A stretch of DNA of 13,068 nt. Origin: Legionellaceae bacterium (GTDB lineage: Bacteria > Pseudomonadota > Gammaproteobacteria > Legionellales > Legionellaceae). The translations under genes and the position numbers were made by a program. Below are positions 1 to 7,122 of this stretch, one piece after another; the first letter of the stretch is position 1, and every line of letters begins with the position of its first letter. The notes below the pieces were generated by a model that saw nothing but the letters and a program-made list of their open reading frames with translations, was not told where the DNA came from and did no database searches. The stretch is taken from assembly GCA_030696465.1 (NCBI GenBank), contig JAUYSE010000221.1:1-13068 (forward strand). Direction: 5' to 3'.

Positions 1-1177
1 CTGGCACGAGATCTTGTATCGCATGATATATTTTATCCGCATCTTGGCCTATCAAAAGCGCGGTACGCACCTCCGCCGCCACTGCTTTTCGAATTGCAGT
101 AAAATCAGCGCCTTTCCCTAGCCCTCCAGCAATCCAGACAATTTTGCCCGATAGCCCACTTCCAGTTCCCACTAAAGCCGATTCTGTCGCGCCCACATTT
201 GTGCCTTTAGAGTCGTCAATCCAAACCACCCCATTTAAAGTACGCACCACCTGACAACGATGAGACAAACCTTCAAATTGCTGCAATGCTTGTACAATAC
301 AAGTTTTGGGGATGCCGACACAACTTGCTAGACCCGCTGCCGCTAAAGCATTCAGCCAATTATGGGTTCCCTGCATGTTCAAATCAGCAATCGGCATTAG
401 GCGTTCATCCCCATAGCTCAGATAGGGTTCTCCTGCATGCAATAATATTCCCCAATGACCGGGTGCTGGGCTCCCCAAGCTAAATTCTATGCTTTTTCCC
501 GAAAATTCGGGAGATTTTGGCCAGGTATTTTTATCGGTCTCTAAATATACGACGTGTTGAGCTCCTTTATAAATGCGCTGTTTCGCGGCCACATATTCCG
601 CAAAATCCTTATGCCAATCTAAATGATCTTCTGTAACATTTAATATGGTTGCCGCAGCACATCGTAAAGAACTGGTATACTGGAGTTGGAAACTAGAGAG
701 CTCAAGTACCCATAAATCAAAAGGGGGCTCTTCCTCGAGTAAGTCTAATACCGGTGTTCCAATGTTGCCTCCTACCGCAACACGACGCCCAGCTAAGGTT
801 GCCATGTCACCCAGCAAACTGGTTACCGTCGATTTTCCGTTGGTCCCGGTAATGCCAATAATAGGGGCCTTTACCGCACGAGCCAAACACTCAATATCAC
901 CATATACGGGTAATTGACGGCGAGCAATTTCCTGCATAATAGGGGTTTGCGGTGAAATCCCGGGGCTAACTAACACTTCACTAATCCCGTCTAAAACAGC
1001 ATCCGGCATCGTTTCTGTATAAATGGCTTGCTGTGGAAAAGCCGTCTGGAACGCAGACAACATTGGGGGGGCTGGTCTTGTATCAAAGACACAAAAAGGG
1101 AGGTTCCGCCGATGTAAAAACTGTGCGATCGAAAACCCGGTCTGTCCCAAGCCAATTACTAGATGCCTTATCTCCAT
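1..1177 (-). CDS. murD: UDP-N-acetylmuramoylalanine--D-glutamate ligase (MurD), 3' end missing
   Basis: Cytoplasmic Mur ligase that adds D-glutamate to UDP-MurNAc-L-Ala using ATP. I translated 392 residues from the ATG at 1177 to the left edge with no stop; the family is about 440-450 long, so roughly the last 50 residues lie outside. An N-terminal UDP-binding Rossmann segment (VIGLGQTG at 7-14) comes first. The ATP loop GITGTNGKST is at 108-117, ELSSFQL at 159-165 and NVTEDHLDWH at 180-189. The lysine in AAKQRIY (K199) fits the carbamylated lysine of the family. GLSHR is at 303-307, DDSKGTNVGAT at 321-331 and GGLGKGADF at 351-359. The start is fixed by the ribosome site AAGGAA, which overlaps the mraY stop codon; only 9 bp separate the two genes. 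It is the last visible gene of the zipA-murF-mraY-murD operon. No broken motif was seen. Confidence 0.97.
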   Translation of the reverse strand, partial: MEIRHLVIGLGQTGFSIAQFLHRRNLPFCVFDTRPAPPMLSAFQTAFPQQAIYTETMPDAVLDGISEVLVSPGISPQTPIMQEIARRQLPVYGDIECLARAVKAPIIGITGTNGKSTVTSLLGDMATLAGRRVAVGGNIGTPVLDLLEEEPPFDLWVLELSSFQLQYTSSLRCAAATILNVTEDHLDWHKDFAEYVAAKQRIYKGAQHVVYLETDKNTWPKSPEFSGKSIEFSLGSPAPGHWGILLHAGEPYLSYGDERLMPIADLNMQGTHNWLNALAAAGLASCVGIPKTCIVQALQQFEGLSHRCQVVRTLNGVVWIDDSKGTNVGATESALVGTGSGLSGKIVWIAGGLGKGADFTAIRKAVAAEVRTALLIGQDADKIYHAIQDLVP

Positions 1178-1186
1178 CGTATTTCC

Positions 1187-2272
1187 TTAGCGCAGTTTTA
1201 AAGTCGCCAACCCAGACAACACAAAAATCACGGTAACTATCCAAAAACGAACGATCACTTTAGGCTCACTCCAACCTTGCAATTCAAAATGATGGTGCAA
1301 CGGAGCCATCCGAAATAAACGACGGCCATGTGTATATTTAAAATAGCCCACTTGGAAGATAACAGACAAGGTTTCTAAAACGAAAAGTCCACCCATAATA
1401 AATAAGACTAGCTCTTGGCGAATAATCACCGCTATCAAGCCCAACGCAGCACCCAAAGACAATGAACCTACATCGCCCATGAAGACTTCCGCCGGAAAAC
1501 AATTGTACCAAAGAAAACCTAGACCAGCGCCCACCATTGCAGAGCAAAAAATGGTCAACTCTCCCGTGTCAGGAACAAAGGGCACACTTAAATAATGCGC
1601 ATAGACGGCATTACTACTCACATAAGTAAAAACACCTAATGCTGCCGCAACCATACTGATGGGCATAATTGCCAAACCATCTAAGCCATCTGTCAGATTC
1701 ACCGCATTACTACTTCCCACGACCACAAGATAGCTCCAAATCACAAAAAAAGGCCCCAAAACAATCAAGCCGTGCTTCAAAAAAGGAATCGCTAATTCTG
1801 TGTGAATAGGAAGGCTTGCAGAAAAATAAAGATACAACACTGCACTCAAGGCTATCAGTGACTGCCAAAAATACTTCCACCGAGCAGGGAGTCCTCGGCT
1901 ATTTTTTAGAACCAATTTACGATAATCATCTACTGCCCCGATACAGCCAAATCCAATGGTTACCAACATCACTAATAATAATGCTGGTTGTCGTAAATCT
2001 CCCCACAGGCCACAGCTCAGCATCATCGCGACGAGAATCAGCAGTCCACCCATCGTCGGAGTACCGGCTTTAGATAAATGGCTCTTTGGACCATCATCTC
2101 GAACCATCTGTCCTACATGCAGCGCTCGTAATCGTTGTATCATGAGAGGGCCAAAACATAAACTGATAAGCAACGCCGTCAGCGCAGCTAAAATAGAACG
2201 AAAAGTGAGATACTGAAACACGCGTAAAACATGATAATGCGCTTGAAAACATTGCGTTAACCAATATAACAT
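1187..2272 (-). CDS. mraY: Phospho-N-acetylmuramoyl-pentapeptide transferase (MraY)
   Basis: Polytopic inner-membrane enzyme that transfers phospho-MurNAc-pentapeptide from UDP to undecaprenyl phosphate, making lipid I. With the ATG at 2272 the protein has 361 residues, against 360 in E. coli, and its start MLYWLTQ aligns with the E. coli start. The Mg-binding aspartates sit where E. coli has them: D115 and D116 in DDYRK, and D267 in FMGDVGS. Also present are DGPKSHLSKAGTPTMGG near 60-76, NLTDGLDGLA at 192-201 and APLHHHFE with the three-histidine motif at 326-328. Hydrophobic helices alternate along the whole length, as expected. The open frame also allows an upstream GTG at 2299, giving 370 residues. 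I prefer the ATG because AGGAG (2284-2288) lies 11 bp before it and because of the alignment. It lies 30 bp after murF and 9 bp before murD. Confidence 0.97.
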   Translation of the reverse strand: MLYWLTQCFQAHYHVLRVFQYLTFRSILAALTALLISLCFGPLMIQRLRALHVGQMVRDDGPKSHLSKAGTPTMGGLLILVAMMLSCGLWGDLRQPALLLVMLVTIGFGCIGAVDDYRKLVLKNSRGLPARWKYFWQSLIALSAVLYLYFSASLPIHTELAIPFLKHGLIVLGPFFVIWSYLVVVGSSNAVNLTDGLDGLAIMPISMVAAALGVFTYVSSNAVYAHYLSVPFVPDTGELTIFCSAMVGAGLGFLWYNCFPAEVFMGDVGSLSLGAALGLIAVIIRQELVLFIMGGLFVLETLSVIFQVGYFKYTHGRRLFRMAPLHHHFELQGWSEPKVIVRFWIVTVIFVLSGLATLKLR

Positions 2273-2283
2273 ATTTTTTACGA

Positions 2284-2288
2284 CTCCT
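2284..2288 (-). promoter_or_regulatory. Ribosome binding site deciding the mraY start
   Basis: AGGAG on the minus strand, 11 bp before the ATG at 2272. It lies inside the extra nine codons that a GTG start at 2299 would add. A strong site at this place therefore argues for the shorter, 361-residue MraY. The spacing is a little longer than the usual optimum. Confidence 0.6.
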
Positions 2289-2302
2289 TTTAGTCTCACA
2301 CT

Positions 2303-3700
2303 TTAATGAAGAGAAGAGACCGCATCCGCAGCCTCCGAAACCACCATAAGTTGTTGCGTAATATGCTCGATCCGCGAAGACCGAGAACCTTTTAATAATA
2401 CGCTTGTATTTGCATCTAACAAAAGTGTTATTGCCGTTACCAATTCCGCTTGTGTCGCAAAATGGGTAGCACCTACTCCAAAAGCTGCTGACGCAAACTT
2501 GCTATGCGTGCCACAGGTCATTAAACCCTCTATGTTGTATTCACGTGCGGTACGTCCAACGACTTCATGATGTTCTTGGGTCCATTCGCCCAATTCTCCC
2601 ATATCTCCAAAAACAAAAATACGTTTTCCCGGTCTATGCGCCAAAACCGCCAATGCCGCTAAAGTGGAGGCCAAATTTGCATTATAGCTATCATCTATTA
2701 ATATTGAGCCATTCTTCCCTGGTAGCAAAGTTAAGCGCCCAGCCACCCCAGTAAAGGTTTGCAATCCCTGTACAATTAAATCCGATGAAATTCCAAGTGC
2801 TGCCGTTGCACTTGCTGCCGCCAAGGCATTTGACAACATATGGAGGCCTGTCACTTGTAACTGAATAGGGGACTGACTCCCATCTGGTAGATGTAAGATA
2901 AACCGTACACAGCCGTGTTCATTTAAAGACACTTTCGAAGCATATACTCTTTTTTCACCTGCGCGCGCTTCTTCTGTAGGTGCTGCGACTGAAAAGCGCC
3001 ACACCCCTGCCTTTTCTTGAATAATGCTATCCCAAAAATGTGCATACGCATCGTCGTCATTAACAACGGCAATACCCTCTGCGCTTAAAGCTTGATATAT
3101 TTCTCCTTTTGCGCACGCAACGCCTTCAATAGAGCCAAACTCCCCGATATGAGCCGGCCCAATATTATTCACAAGCACCACCTGTGGGGCAACCAACTCC
3201 GCATTCTGAGCAATCTCACCTATATGATTTGCCCCTAATTCGAAGACAGCGTAACGATCTTCTGGGCGCACTTGCAAGATACTTAACGGAACGCCAATAT
3301 GATTATTGAGATTCCCTCGAGAAGAAAATGCAGGAGAGGGTAAAATACATGAAATCATTTCTTTCACGGAGGTTTTACCATTACTTCCGGTTAACGCAAT
3401 CGTTTTAATAGCGCAAATTTTACGATATGCATGTGCCAATTGCCGTAACGCGAGGAAAGTATCGAGCACCAGAATGACAGGGACTGATATATTGGGTAAG
3501 GGCTTAGAGGCCAGTACTGCGACGGCCCCATGATGCAGAGCTTCTTCTACAAAATCATGACCATCAAAACGCTCACCAAGTAAGGCGACAAATAAATGCC
3601 CTGGTTGTACTTGGCGGCTGTCAATACATACCCCTGTTAAGGTCAAAGTACTGGGGAATGTTTGCCCAAAAACCTGTGAAACCCATGATAAATCCATCAT
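2303..3700 (-). CDS. murF: UDP-N-acetylmuramoyl-tripeptide--D-alanyl-D-alanine ligase (MurF)
   Basis: Cytoplasmic Mur ligase that adds the D-Ala-D-Ala dipeptide to UDP-MurNAc-tripeptide, the last soluble step before MraY. It has 465 residues; E. coli MurF has about 452. The N-terminal domain has DSRQVQPGHLFVAL at 27-40, the UDP-substrate-binding motif of MurE/MurF. The ATP loop GSNGKT is at 105-110, GNLNNHIGVP at 129-138, ELGANHIGEI at 154-163, and K198 in AKGEIY fits the carbamylated lysine. The C-terminal ligase domain shows DDSYNAN at 336-342, which separates MurF from MurE and MurD. The ATG overlaps the zipA stop by four bases (ATGA), so the two genes are probably translationally coupled. 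A second ATG follows directly and could serve equally well. No murE is visible beside it, although murE normally precedes murF in the division and cell wall cluster. Confidence 0.97.
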   Translation of the reverse strand: MMDLSWVSQVFGQTFPSTLTLTGVCIDSRQVQPGHLFVALLGERFDGHDFVEEALHHGAVAVLASKPLPNISVPVILVLDTFLALRQLAHAYRKICAIKTIALTGSNGKTSVKEMISCILPSPAFSSRGNLNNHIGVPLSILQVRPEDRYAVFELGANHIGEIAQNAELVAPQVVLVNNIGPAHIGEFGSIEGVACAKGEIYQALSAEGIAVVNDDDAYAHFWDSIIQEKAGVWRFSVAAPTEEARAGEKRVYASKVSLNEHGCVRFILHLPDGSQSPIQLQVTGLHMLSNALAAASATAALGISSDLIVQGLQTFTGVAGRLTLLPGKNGSILIDDSYNANLASTLAALAVLAHRPGKRIFVFGDMGELGEWTQEHHEVVGRTAREYNIEGLMTCGTHSKFASAAFGVGATHFATQAELVTAITLLLDANTSVLLKGSRSSRIEHITQQLMVVSEAADAVSSLH

Positions 3701-4404
3701 ATAGCCTGCCCTACTTGTAGGCGGCTTTTGTATTGTACATAGGCCACTTCATCGAAAACATTTTTTTTGTCGTCCAATAAACGGGCATTTAAACTTTCAC
3801 CCAAACATTTTGCAGTATCCATAAACGCCTCAAAACAACGCTGGTTTGCCTCCAGGTTTTGCGTTACGTTCATATATAGACACAAACCACGCGCACTAAA
3901 GTCTCCAATATTTTGTAGGTCGAATGTCCCGGTCGCTGTCGCTGTCGCTAAACTACAGAGCACTTCGCCCTGTCCATTTGAAAACTGATGCCTGTGGAAC
4001 AACTGCCCCTCACCAAAACGTAGCCCACATGCTAAAATAGTTTGTAATAACTCATATCCTTCTAGCTCTCGATTTTCCGGTGCCAATAAAAATAATACGA
4101 GAGGCTTTTGAGACGGGTGCGCAGGGAGTTCTGATGTAGGCGGTTCTTCTTTAATAACTGGCCGCGGCACTATTTTCGGTGCCACAGCAGCCGCTTGTGG
4201 TCGATTCAAAACCTCTTCTGCAGCTACTTTACGGATAGCAATAATATCATCTGGTACTTTGATCTCTGTCTCGCTCAAAAATGGCTTTTGAACAATCGCA
4301 TCTAGAATAGGATTTTCTTTTCTGCTCCGAATTACTCGAGTAATCGCCACCACAACGCCCACTAGCATTAAGACATTTAGCACGAAGCTCCAACTAATTT
4401 GCAT
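3697..4404 (-). CDS. zipA: Cell division protein ZipA
   Basis: Inner-membrane protein that tethers and stabilises FtsZ filaments at the division site. With the start chosen here it has 235 residues. A single N-terminal membrane segment spans about 5-24, followed by a basic stretch (RVIRSRK, 23-29). A linker rich in Pro, Ala and Glu runs from about 60 to 100. The C-terminal FtsZ-binding domain covers about 102-220, with the recognisable FGEGQLFHRHQ at 130-140, GTFDLQ at 159-164 and LLDD at 209-212. E. coli ZipA is about 328 residues, and the difference is mostly linker. The frame is open upstream to a TTG at 4500. I chose ATG 4404 because GGGAG lies 6 bp before it, a perfect -10 box lies just upstream, and the membrane segment then sits at the N-terminus as in the family. 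It leads the zipA-murF-mraY-murD operon; zipA usually sits elsewhere, often beside ligA. Confidence 0.92.
   Translation of the reverse strand: MQISWSFVLNVLMLVGVVVAITRVIRSRKENPILDAIVQKPFLSETEIKVPDDIIAIRKVAAEEVLNRPQAAAVAPKIVPRPVIKEEPPTSELPAHPSQKPLVLFLLAPENRELEGYELLQTILACGLRFGEGQLFHRHQFSNGQGEVLCSLATATATGTFDLQNIGDFSARGLCLYMNVTQNLEANQRCFEAFMDTAKCLGESLNARLLDDKKNVFDEVAYVQYKSRLQVGQAI
3932..3949 (-). repeat. Three tandem copies of a hexanucleotide inside zipA
   Basis: GTCGCT on the plus strand is repeated three times without change. On the zipA strand it encodes the alternating Ala-Thr stretch in LATATATG (152-159 of the 235-residue protein). The unit is in frame, so gain or loss of a copy would add or remove two residues without a frameshift. 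It lies in the FtsZ-binding domain just before the conserved GTFD. Confidence 0.7.
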
Positions 4405-4437
4405 AAGCCACTCCCGATTTTTTATACTGATTATCCC

Positions 4438-4443
4438 ATTATA
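4438..4443 (-). promoter_or_regulatory. Predicted -10 box of the zipA-mur operon promoter
   Basis: A perfect TATAAT on the minus strand. A transcript would start near 4431, leaving a leader of about 27 bases with the ribosome site GGGAG before ATG 4404. A 17-bp spacer points to TTTATT as the -35 element, a poor match to TTGACA. A better hexamer, TTGACC, lies 26 bp upstream, too far for a sigma-70 promoter. The promoter may need an activator or rely mainly on the -10 box. Confidence 0.55.
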
Positions 4444-4545
4444 CCCTTGAATGACGCTCAAATAAATCAGGTCAAGCCGTTCTAAAATTAATGAGACCAA
4501 CCCTGGCTCACTAAAAGAAAATATCTATCTTCAATATTAGGCTAT

Positions 4546-4554
4546 TAACGTGTA
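4546..4554. repeat. 9-bp direct repeat TAACGTGTA, copy 1
   Basis: Identical to copy 2 at 4623-4631, with start points 77 bp apart. The two copies flank the inverted repeat at 4575-4597. They could be paired regulator sites for gyrB, but a chance nine-base match in AT-rich DNA is also possible. Confidence 0.35.
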
Positions 4555-4574
4555 CGTCTGCAATAAGGAGCTGC

Positions 4575-4597
4575 GTAATTATGCGTAACATAATTAC
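4575..4597. repeat. Perfect 9-bp inverted repeat with 5-base loop
   Basis: Arms GTAATTATG (4575-4583) and CATAATTAC (4589-4597) are exact reverse complements around CGTAA. The heptamer TGCGTAA also occurs twice, ten bases apart (4572-4578 and 4582-4588), about one helical turn. Such a layout suits a dimeric DNA-binding protein. It is not a typical intrinsic terminator: the stem is AT-rich and no T-run follows. It overlaps the ATG of the possible leader ORF. Confidence 0.6.
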
Positions 4598-4616
4598 ACA
4601 GATCCTACTTTCGTGA
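4581..4616 (+). CDS. Possible 11-codon leader ORF upstream of gyrB
   Basis: ATG at 4581 opens a frame of 11 codons (MRNIITQILLS) ending at TGA 4614-4616. A full AAGGAG ribosome site lies at 4565-4570, 10 bp before the ATG and stronger than the one before gyrB. The start codon is buried in one arm of the inverted repeat, so folding of a transcript could hide it. Against it, the clearest gyrB promoter lies downstream, so a further upstream promoter would be needed, and the peptide shows no run of a control codon. It may be a coincidence. Confidence 0.25.
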   Translation: MRNIITQILLS

Positions 4617-4622
4617 TGTTTC

Positions 4623-4631
4623 TAACGTGTA
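4623..4631. repeat. 9-bp direct repeat TAACGTGTA, copy 2
   Basis: Exact second copy of 4546-4554. It lies just upstream of the proposed gyrB -35 region (4637-4642), a position where an activator could touch RNA polymerase. This role is inferred from position alone. Confidence 0.35.
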
Positions 4632-4636
4632 ACTTG

Positions 4637-4666
4637 TTGTTGCATGACTCCTAAGCATGGTAAAAT
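4637..4666 (+). promoter_or_regulatory. Predicted gyrB promoter with extended -10
   Basis: TGGTAAAAT at 4658-4666 is an extended -10 (TGn followed by TAAAAT). TTGTTG at 4637-4642 gives an 18-bp spacer but matches the -35 consensus weakly, which is common for extended -10 promoters. Transcription would start near 4673, about 34 bases before ATG 4707. The DNA from the -10 box to the start point is very AT-rich. Confidence 0.5.
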
Positions 4667-4706
4667 ATTCTTTAGTTTGAGGATCTGCCACAAAAAGAGC
4701 ATTCTT

Positions 4707-7109
4707 ATGAGCACAGCAACTACCTATGATTCATCGAATATTAAAGTACTGAAAGGCTTAGACGCCGTTCGCAAGCGTCCTGGGATGTATATCGGAGATA
4801 CCGATGATGGCACCGGCTTGCATCACATGGTCTTTGAAGTAGTCGATAATGCTATCGACGAAGCCTTAGCTGGTTTTTGTCGTAATATCCTCGTTATTAT
4901 GCATGCCGATGAATCCATTACAGTCACTGATGATGGTCGAGGAATCCCTGTAGATATTCATGCAGAAGAAGGTCGCTCTGCGGCAGAAGTCATCATGACA
5001 GTGTTACATGCTGGCGGTAAATTTGATGATGAAACTTATAAAGTTTCTGGTGGTTTACACGGCGTCGGGGTGTCTGTTGTCAATGCGCTCTCTGAAACAC
5101 TACACCTAAAAATTCATAGAAATGGCAACGTATACGAGCAACAATATCAGCATGGTGAGCCTGCTGCTCCACTTTCTATCACCGGAAAAAGTAACAAACA
5201 AGGTACTGAGATACACTTCAAACCTAGCGCAGACACTTTCTCAAACATTGCATTTCATTATGATATTTTGGCGAAACGATTACGTGAGCTCTCGTTTTTA
5301 AACTCGGGCATTCGTATTCATCTTAAAGAAGAACGTACTTCTCGAGAAGATATTTTTTGTTATGAAGGCGGGATTAAAGCATTTGTAGAACACTTAAATC
5401 GGAATAAGACTGTTATTATTCCAACCGTATTTGCCTTTAGTGGAGAAAAAGACGGGGTGACCGTCGACTTAGCCATACAATGGAATGACACCTATCAAGA
5501 AACTCTTTATTGCTTTACCAACACTATTCCTCAACAAGCAGGTGGTACGCACGTTGCCGGATTTCGTGCGGCATTAACGCGAACCCTCAATCAATATATT
5601 GAACAAGAAGGCTTGGCTAAAAAACAAAAAGTAACCACCATTGGTGATGATGCGCGAGAAGGTTTAAGTGCCGTGTTGTCCGTCAAAGTGCCTGATCCGA
5701 AATTCTCGTCCCAAACCAAAGATAAACTCGTCTCCTCGGAAGTGAAGCCGATTGTTGAATCACTCGTTGCTGAAAAGCTGCATGATTTCCTCTTAGAGAA
5801 TCCTGCAGCAGCGAAAGCAATTGTTAATAAGATGCTAGAGGCTGCACGTGCGCGTGAAGCTGCGCGGCGCGCACGTGACATGACGCGACGAAAAGGGGCC
5901 TTAGATATCGCAGGACTCCCCGGCAAACTTGCAGATTGCCAAGAAAAAGATCCGGCACTTTCAGAATTATATATTGTCGAAGGGGACTCCGCCGGCGGCT
6001 CTGCGAAACAAGCAAGAGATAGAAAATCACAAGCAATTCTGCCATTAAAAGGTAAAATTTTAAATGTAGAGAAAGCACGTTTTGATAAAATGCTGGCATC
6101 TCAAGAAGTAGGTACCTTAATTACGGCATTAGGTTGCGGTATTGGTGCCGATGAATATGATCCTGAGAAAGCACGTTACCACCGTATTATTATCATGACC
6201 GATGCCGACGTCGATGGTGCACATATCCGCACGCTCTTACTCACTTTTTTTTACAGACAAATGCCTGAGCTTATTCATAAAGGCTATATTTATATTGCAC
6301 AACCACCGCTCTACAAAGTAAAAAGAGGGAAGCAAGAACAATATCTCCGCGATGACGAAGCATTACAAGACTATTTAGTCCAGAATGCCTTAGATGGGGT
6401 AAGTTTTTATCCCACTACAGGAGTACCTGCAATGTCTAATCCAGTGTTAGAGCGCTTAGTGAAACAATACCGCTCCTCACAGGTCATCATCAAACGTCAT
6501 TCTCGCCATTATCCCATTGAAGTACTACAAGGGCTAATAAAGCTTCCCGCGTTTTCTAGTGCAGATGCTGATACAGAGGAGCTCATTCAAGCCTGGGCGC
6601 AACCTTTGGCGCAGTTTTTACAAGAAAAAACCGGACATGTGACACTGAAGATAGTAGAGCATCAAGAAAAATTTCTTCCGCAGGTCGAATGGACTGCTCA
6701 TGGAGAAGCACATCATCAATTACTAACACTTGAATTTTTTGACTCACACGATTACAAAACACTACTAGATATTCATCATCAGTTAACTGACTGTGTTGGA
6801 GATGGCGCTTATATTCAACGCGGAGAAAAATCATTTCCCGTGCACTCTTTTGAGCAAATGCTTACATGGCTCATGGAAGAAGCGAAAAAAGGACAATCAA
6901 TACAACGTTATAAAGGTTTGGGAGAAATGAACCCGGAACAATTGTGGGAAACCACGATGAACCCGGAAATTCGTCGAATGTTACAAGTTACCATTGAAGA
7001 CGCGGTAACTGCAGATGACATATTTACTACCTTAATGGGTGATGATGTTGAACCTCGACGAGAATTCATTGAATTAAATGCCTTGGAGGCTGAAAACATA
7101 GATATTTAA
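4707..7109 (+). CDS. gyrB: DNA gyrase subunit B (GyrB)
   Basis: ATPase subunit of the GyrA2GyrB2 topoisomerase that introduces negative supercoils. The protein has 800 residues, against 804 in E. coli, and is very similar to it throughout. The GHKL ATPase domain (1-220) has EVVDNAIDEAL at 44-54, DDGRGIP at 75-81 and GGLHGVGVSVVNALS at 115-129. The transducer domain (220-392) contains QTKDKLVSSEVK at 336-347. The TOPRIM domain shows EGDSAGGSA at 425-433 and DADVDG at 499-504. The long insert of Gram-negative gyrases follows, then the C-terminal QRYKGLGEMNPEQLW. Positions tied to coumarin binding (D75, R138, T167) and quinolone response (D427, K448) carry the usual residues. ATG 4707 was chosen over 4644 because it aligns with E. 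coli MSNSYDSS and has AAGAG 7 bp upstream, while 4644 lies inside the promoter. gyrB is usually near dnaA-dnaN-recF; here it heads an operon with three envelope genes. Confidence 0.98.
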   Translation: MSTATTYDSSNIKVLKGLDAVRKRPGMYIGDTDDGTGLHHMVFEVVDNAIDEALAGFCRNILVIMHADESITVTDDGRGIPVDIHAEEGRSAAEVIMTVLHAGGKFDDETYKVSGGLHGVGVSVVNALSETLHLKIHRNGNVYEQQYQHGEPAAPLSITGKSNKQGTEIHFKPSADTFSNIAFHYDILAKRLRELSFLNSGIRIHLKEERTSREDIFCYEGGIKAFVEHLNRNKTVIIPTVFAFSGEKDGVTVDLAIQWNDTYQETLYCFTNTIPQQAGGTHVAGFRAALTRTLNQYIEQEGLAKKQKVTTIGDDAREGLSAVLSVKVPDPKFSSQTKDKLVSSEVKPIVESLVAEKLHDFLLENPAAAKAIVNKMLEAARAREAARRARDMTRRKGALDIAGLPGKLADCQEKDPALSELYIVEGDSAGGSAKQARDRKSQAILPLKGKILNVEKARFDKMLASQEVGTLITALGCGIGADEYDPEKARYHRIIIMTDADVDGAHIRTLLLTFFYRQMPELIHKGYIYIAQPPLYKVKRGKQEQYLRDDEALQDYLVQNALDGVSFYPTTGVPAMSNPVLERLVKQYRSSQVIIKRHSRHYPIEVLQGLIKLPAFSSADADTEELIQAWAQPLAQFLQEKTGHVTLKIVEHQEKFLPQVEWTAHGEAHHQLLTLEFFDSHDYKTLLDIHHQLTDCVGDGAYIQRGEKSFPVHSFEQMLTWLMEEAKKGQSIQRYKGLGEMNPEQLWETTMNPEIRRMLQVTIEDAVTADDIFTTLMGDDVEPRREFIELNALEAENIDI

Positions 7110-7122
7110 GGATTACTTATAT

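Larger units (their letters stand above)
4405..4706. other. Divergent zipA/gyrB intergenic region
   Basis: 302 bp between the zipA and gyrB start codons. Reading left to right it holds the zipA ribosome site and -10 box, a stretch of about 100 bp with no clear signal, the first copy of TAACGTGTA, the AAGGAG site, the perfect 9-bp inverted repeat with its possible leader ORF, the second TAACGTGTA, and the gyrB extended -10 promoter. I found no tRNA, no intrinsic terminator and no convincing DnaA-box cluster. The frame extensions that would lengthen ZipA (to 4500) or GyrB (to 4644) use starts upstream of, or inside, the proposed promoters. Confidence 0.75.

Noticed and set aside
1816..2216. Plus-strand open frames of 85 and 86 codons inside mraY
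   Set aside because: They are antisense to a clear MraY, overlap each other and show no domain features.
4405..4500. TTG start extending ZipA by 32 residues
   Set aside because: It lies upstream of a perfect -10 box and would bury the N-terminal membrane anchor. ATG 4404 has a good ribosome site.
4531..4551. PmrA-like site (TTAAT half-sites), as known upstream of some Legionella and Coxiella icm genes
   Set aside because: On the minus strand there is a TTAATA and a TAATATT, but the spacing is wrong, the second half is incomplete, and the site is not next to a dot/icm gene.
4644..4706. Upstream ATG giving GyrB 21 extra residues
   Set aside because: The ATG falls between the -35 and -10 elements of the proposed promoter, lacks homology to GyrB N-termini, and ATG 4707 aligns with E. 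coli.
4405..4706. Possible replication origin next to gyrB
   Set aside because: gyrB is often origin-proximal, but I found only weak partial DnaA-box matches (such as TTATCCCAT at 4431-4439), no AT-rich 13-mer array and no dnaA or dnaN.
5591..6099. Open frames of 111 and 91 codons on the minus strand inside gyrB
   Set aside because: They lie opposite one of the most conserved parts of GyrB, have no ribosome site of note and no recognisable protein pattern. They are shadows of the real gene.
4707..7109. Possible coumarin-resistance change at the GyrB position equal to E. coli R136
   Set aside because: A first alignment suggested Glu, but counting E. coli residues places R136 in IQREG, which matches IHRNG here, so the arginine is kept (R138).
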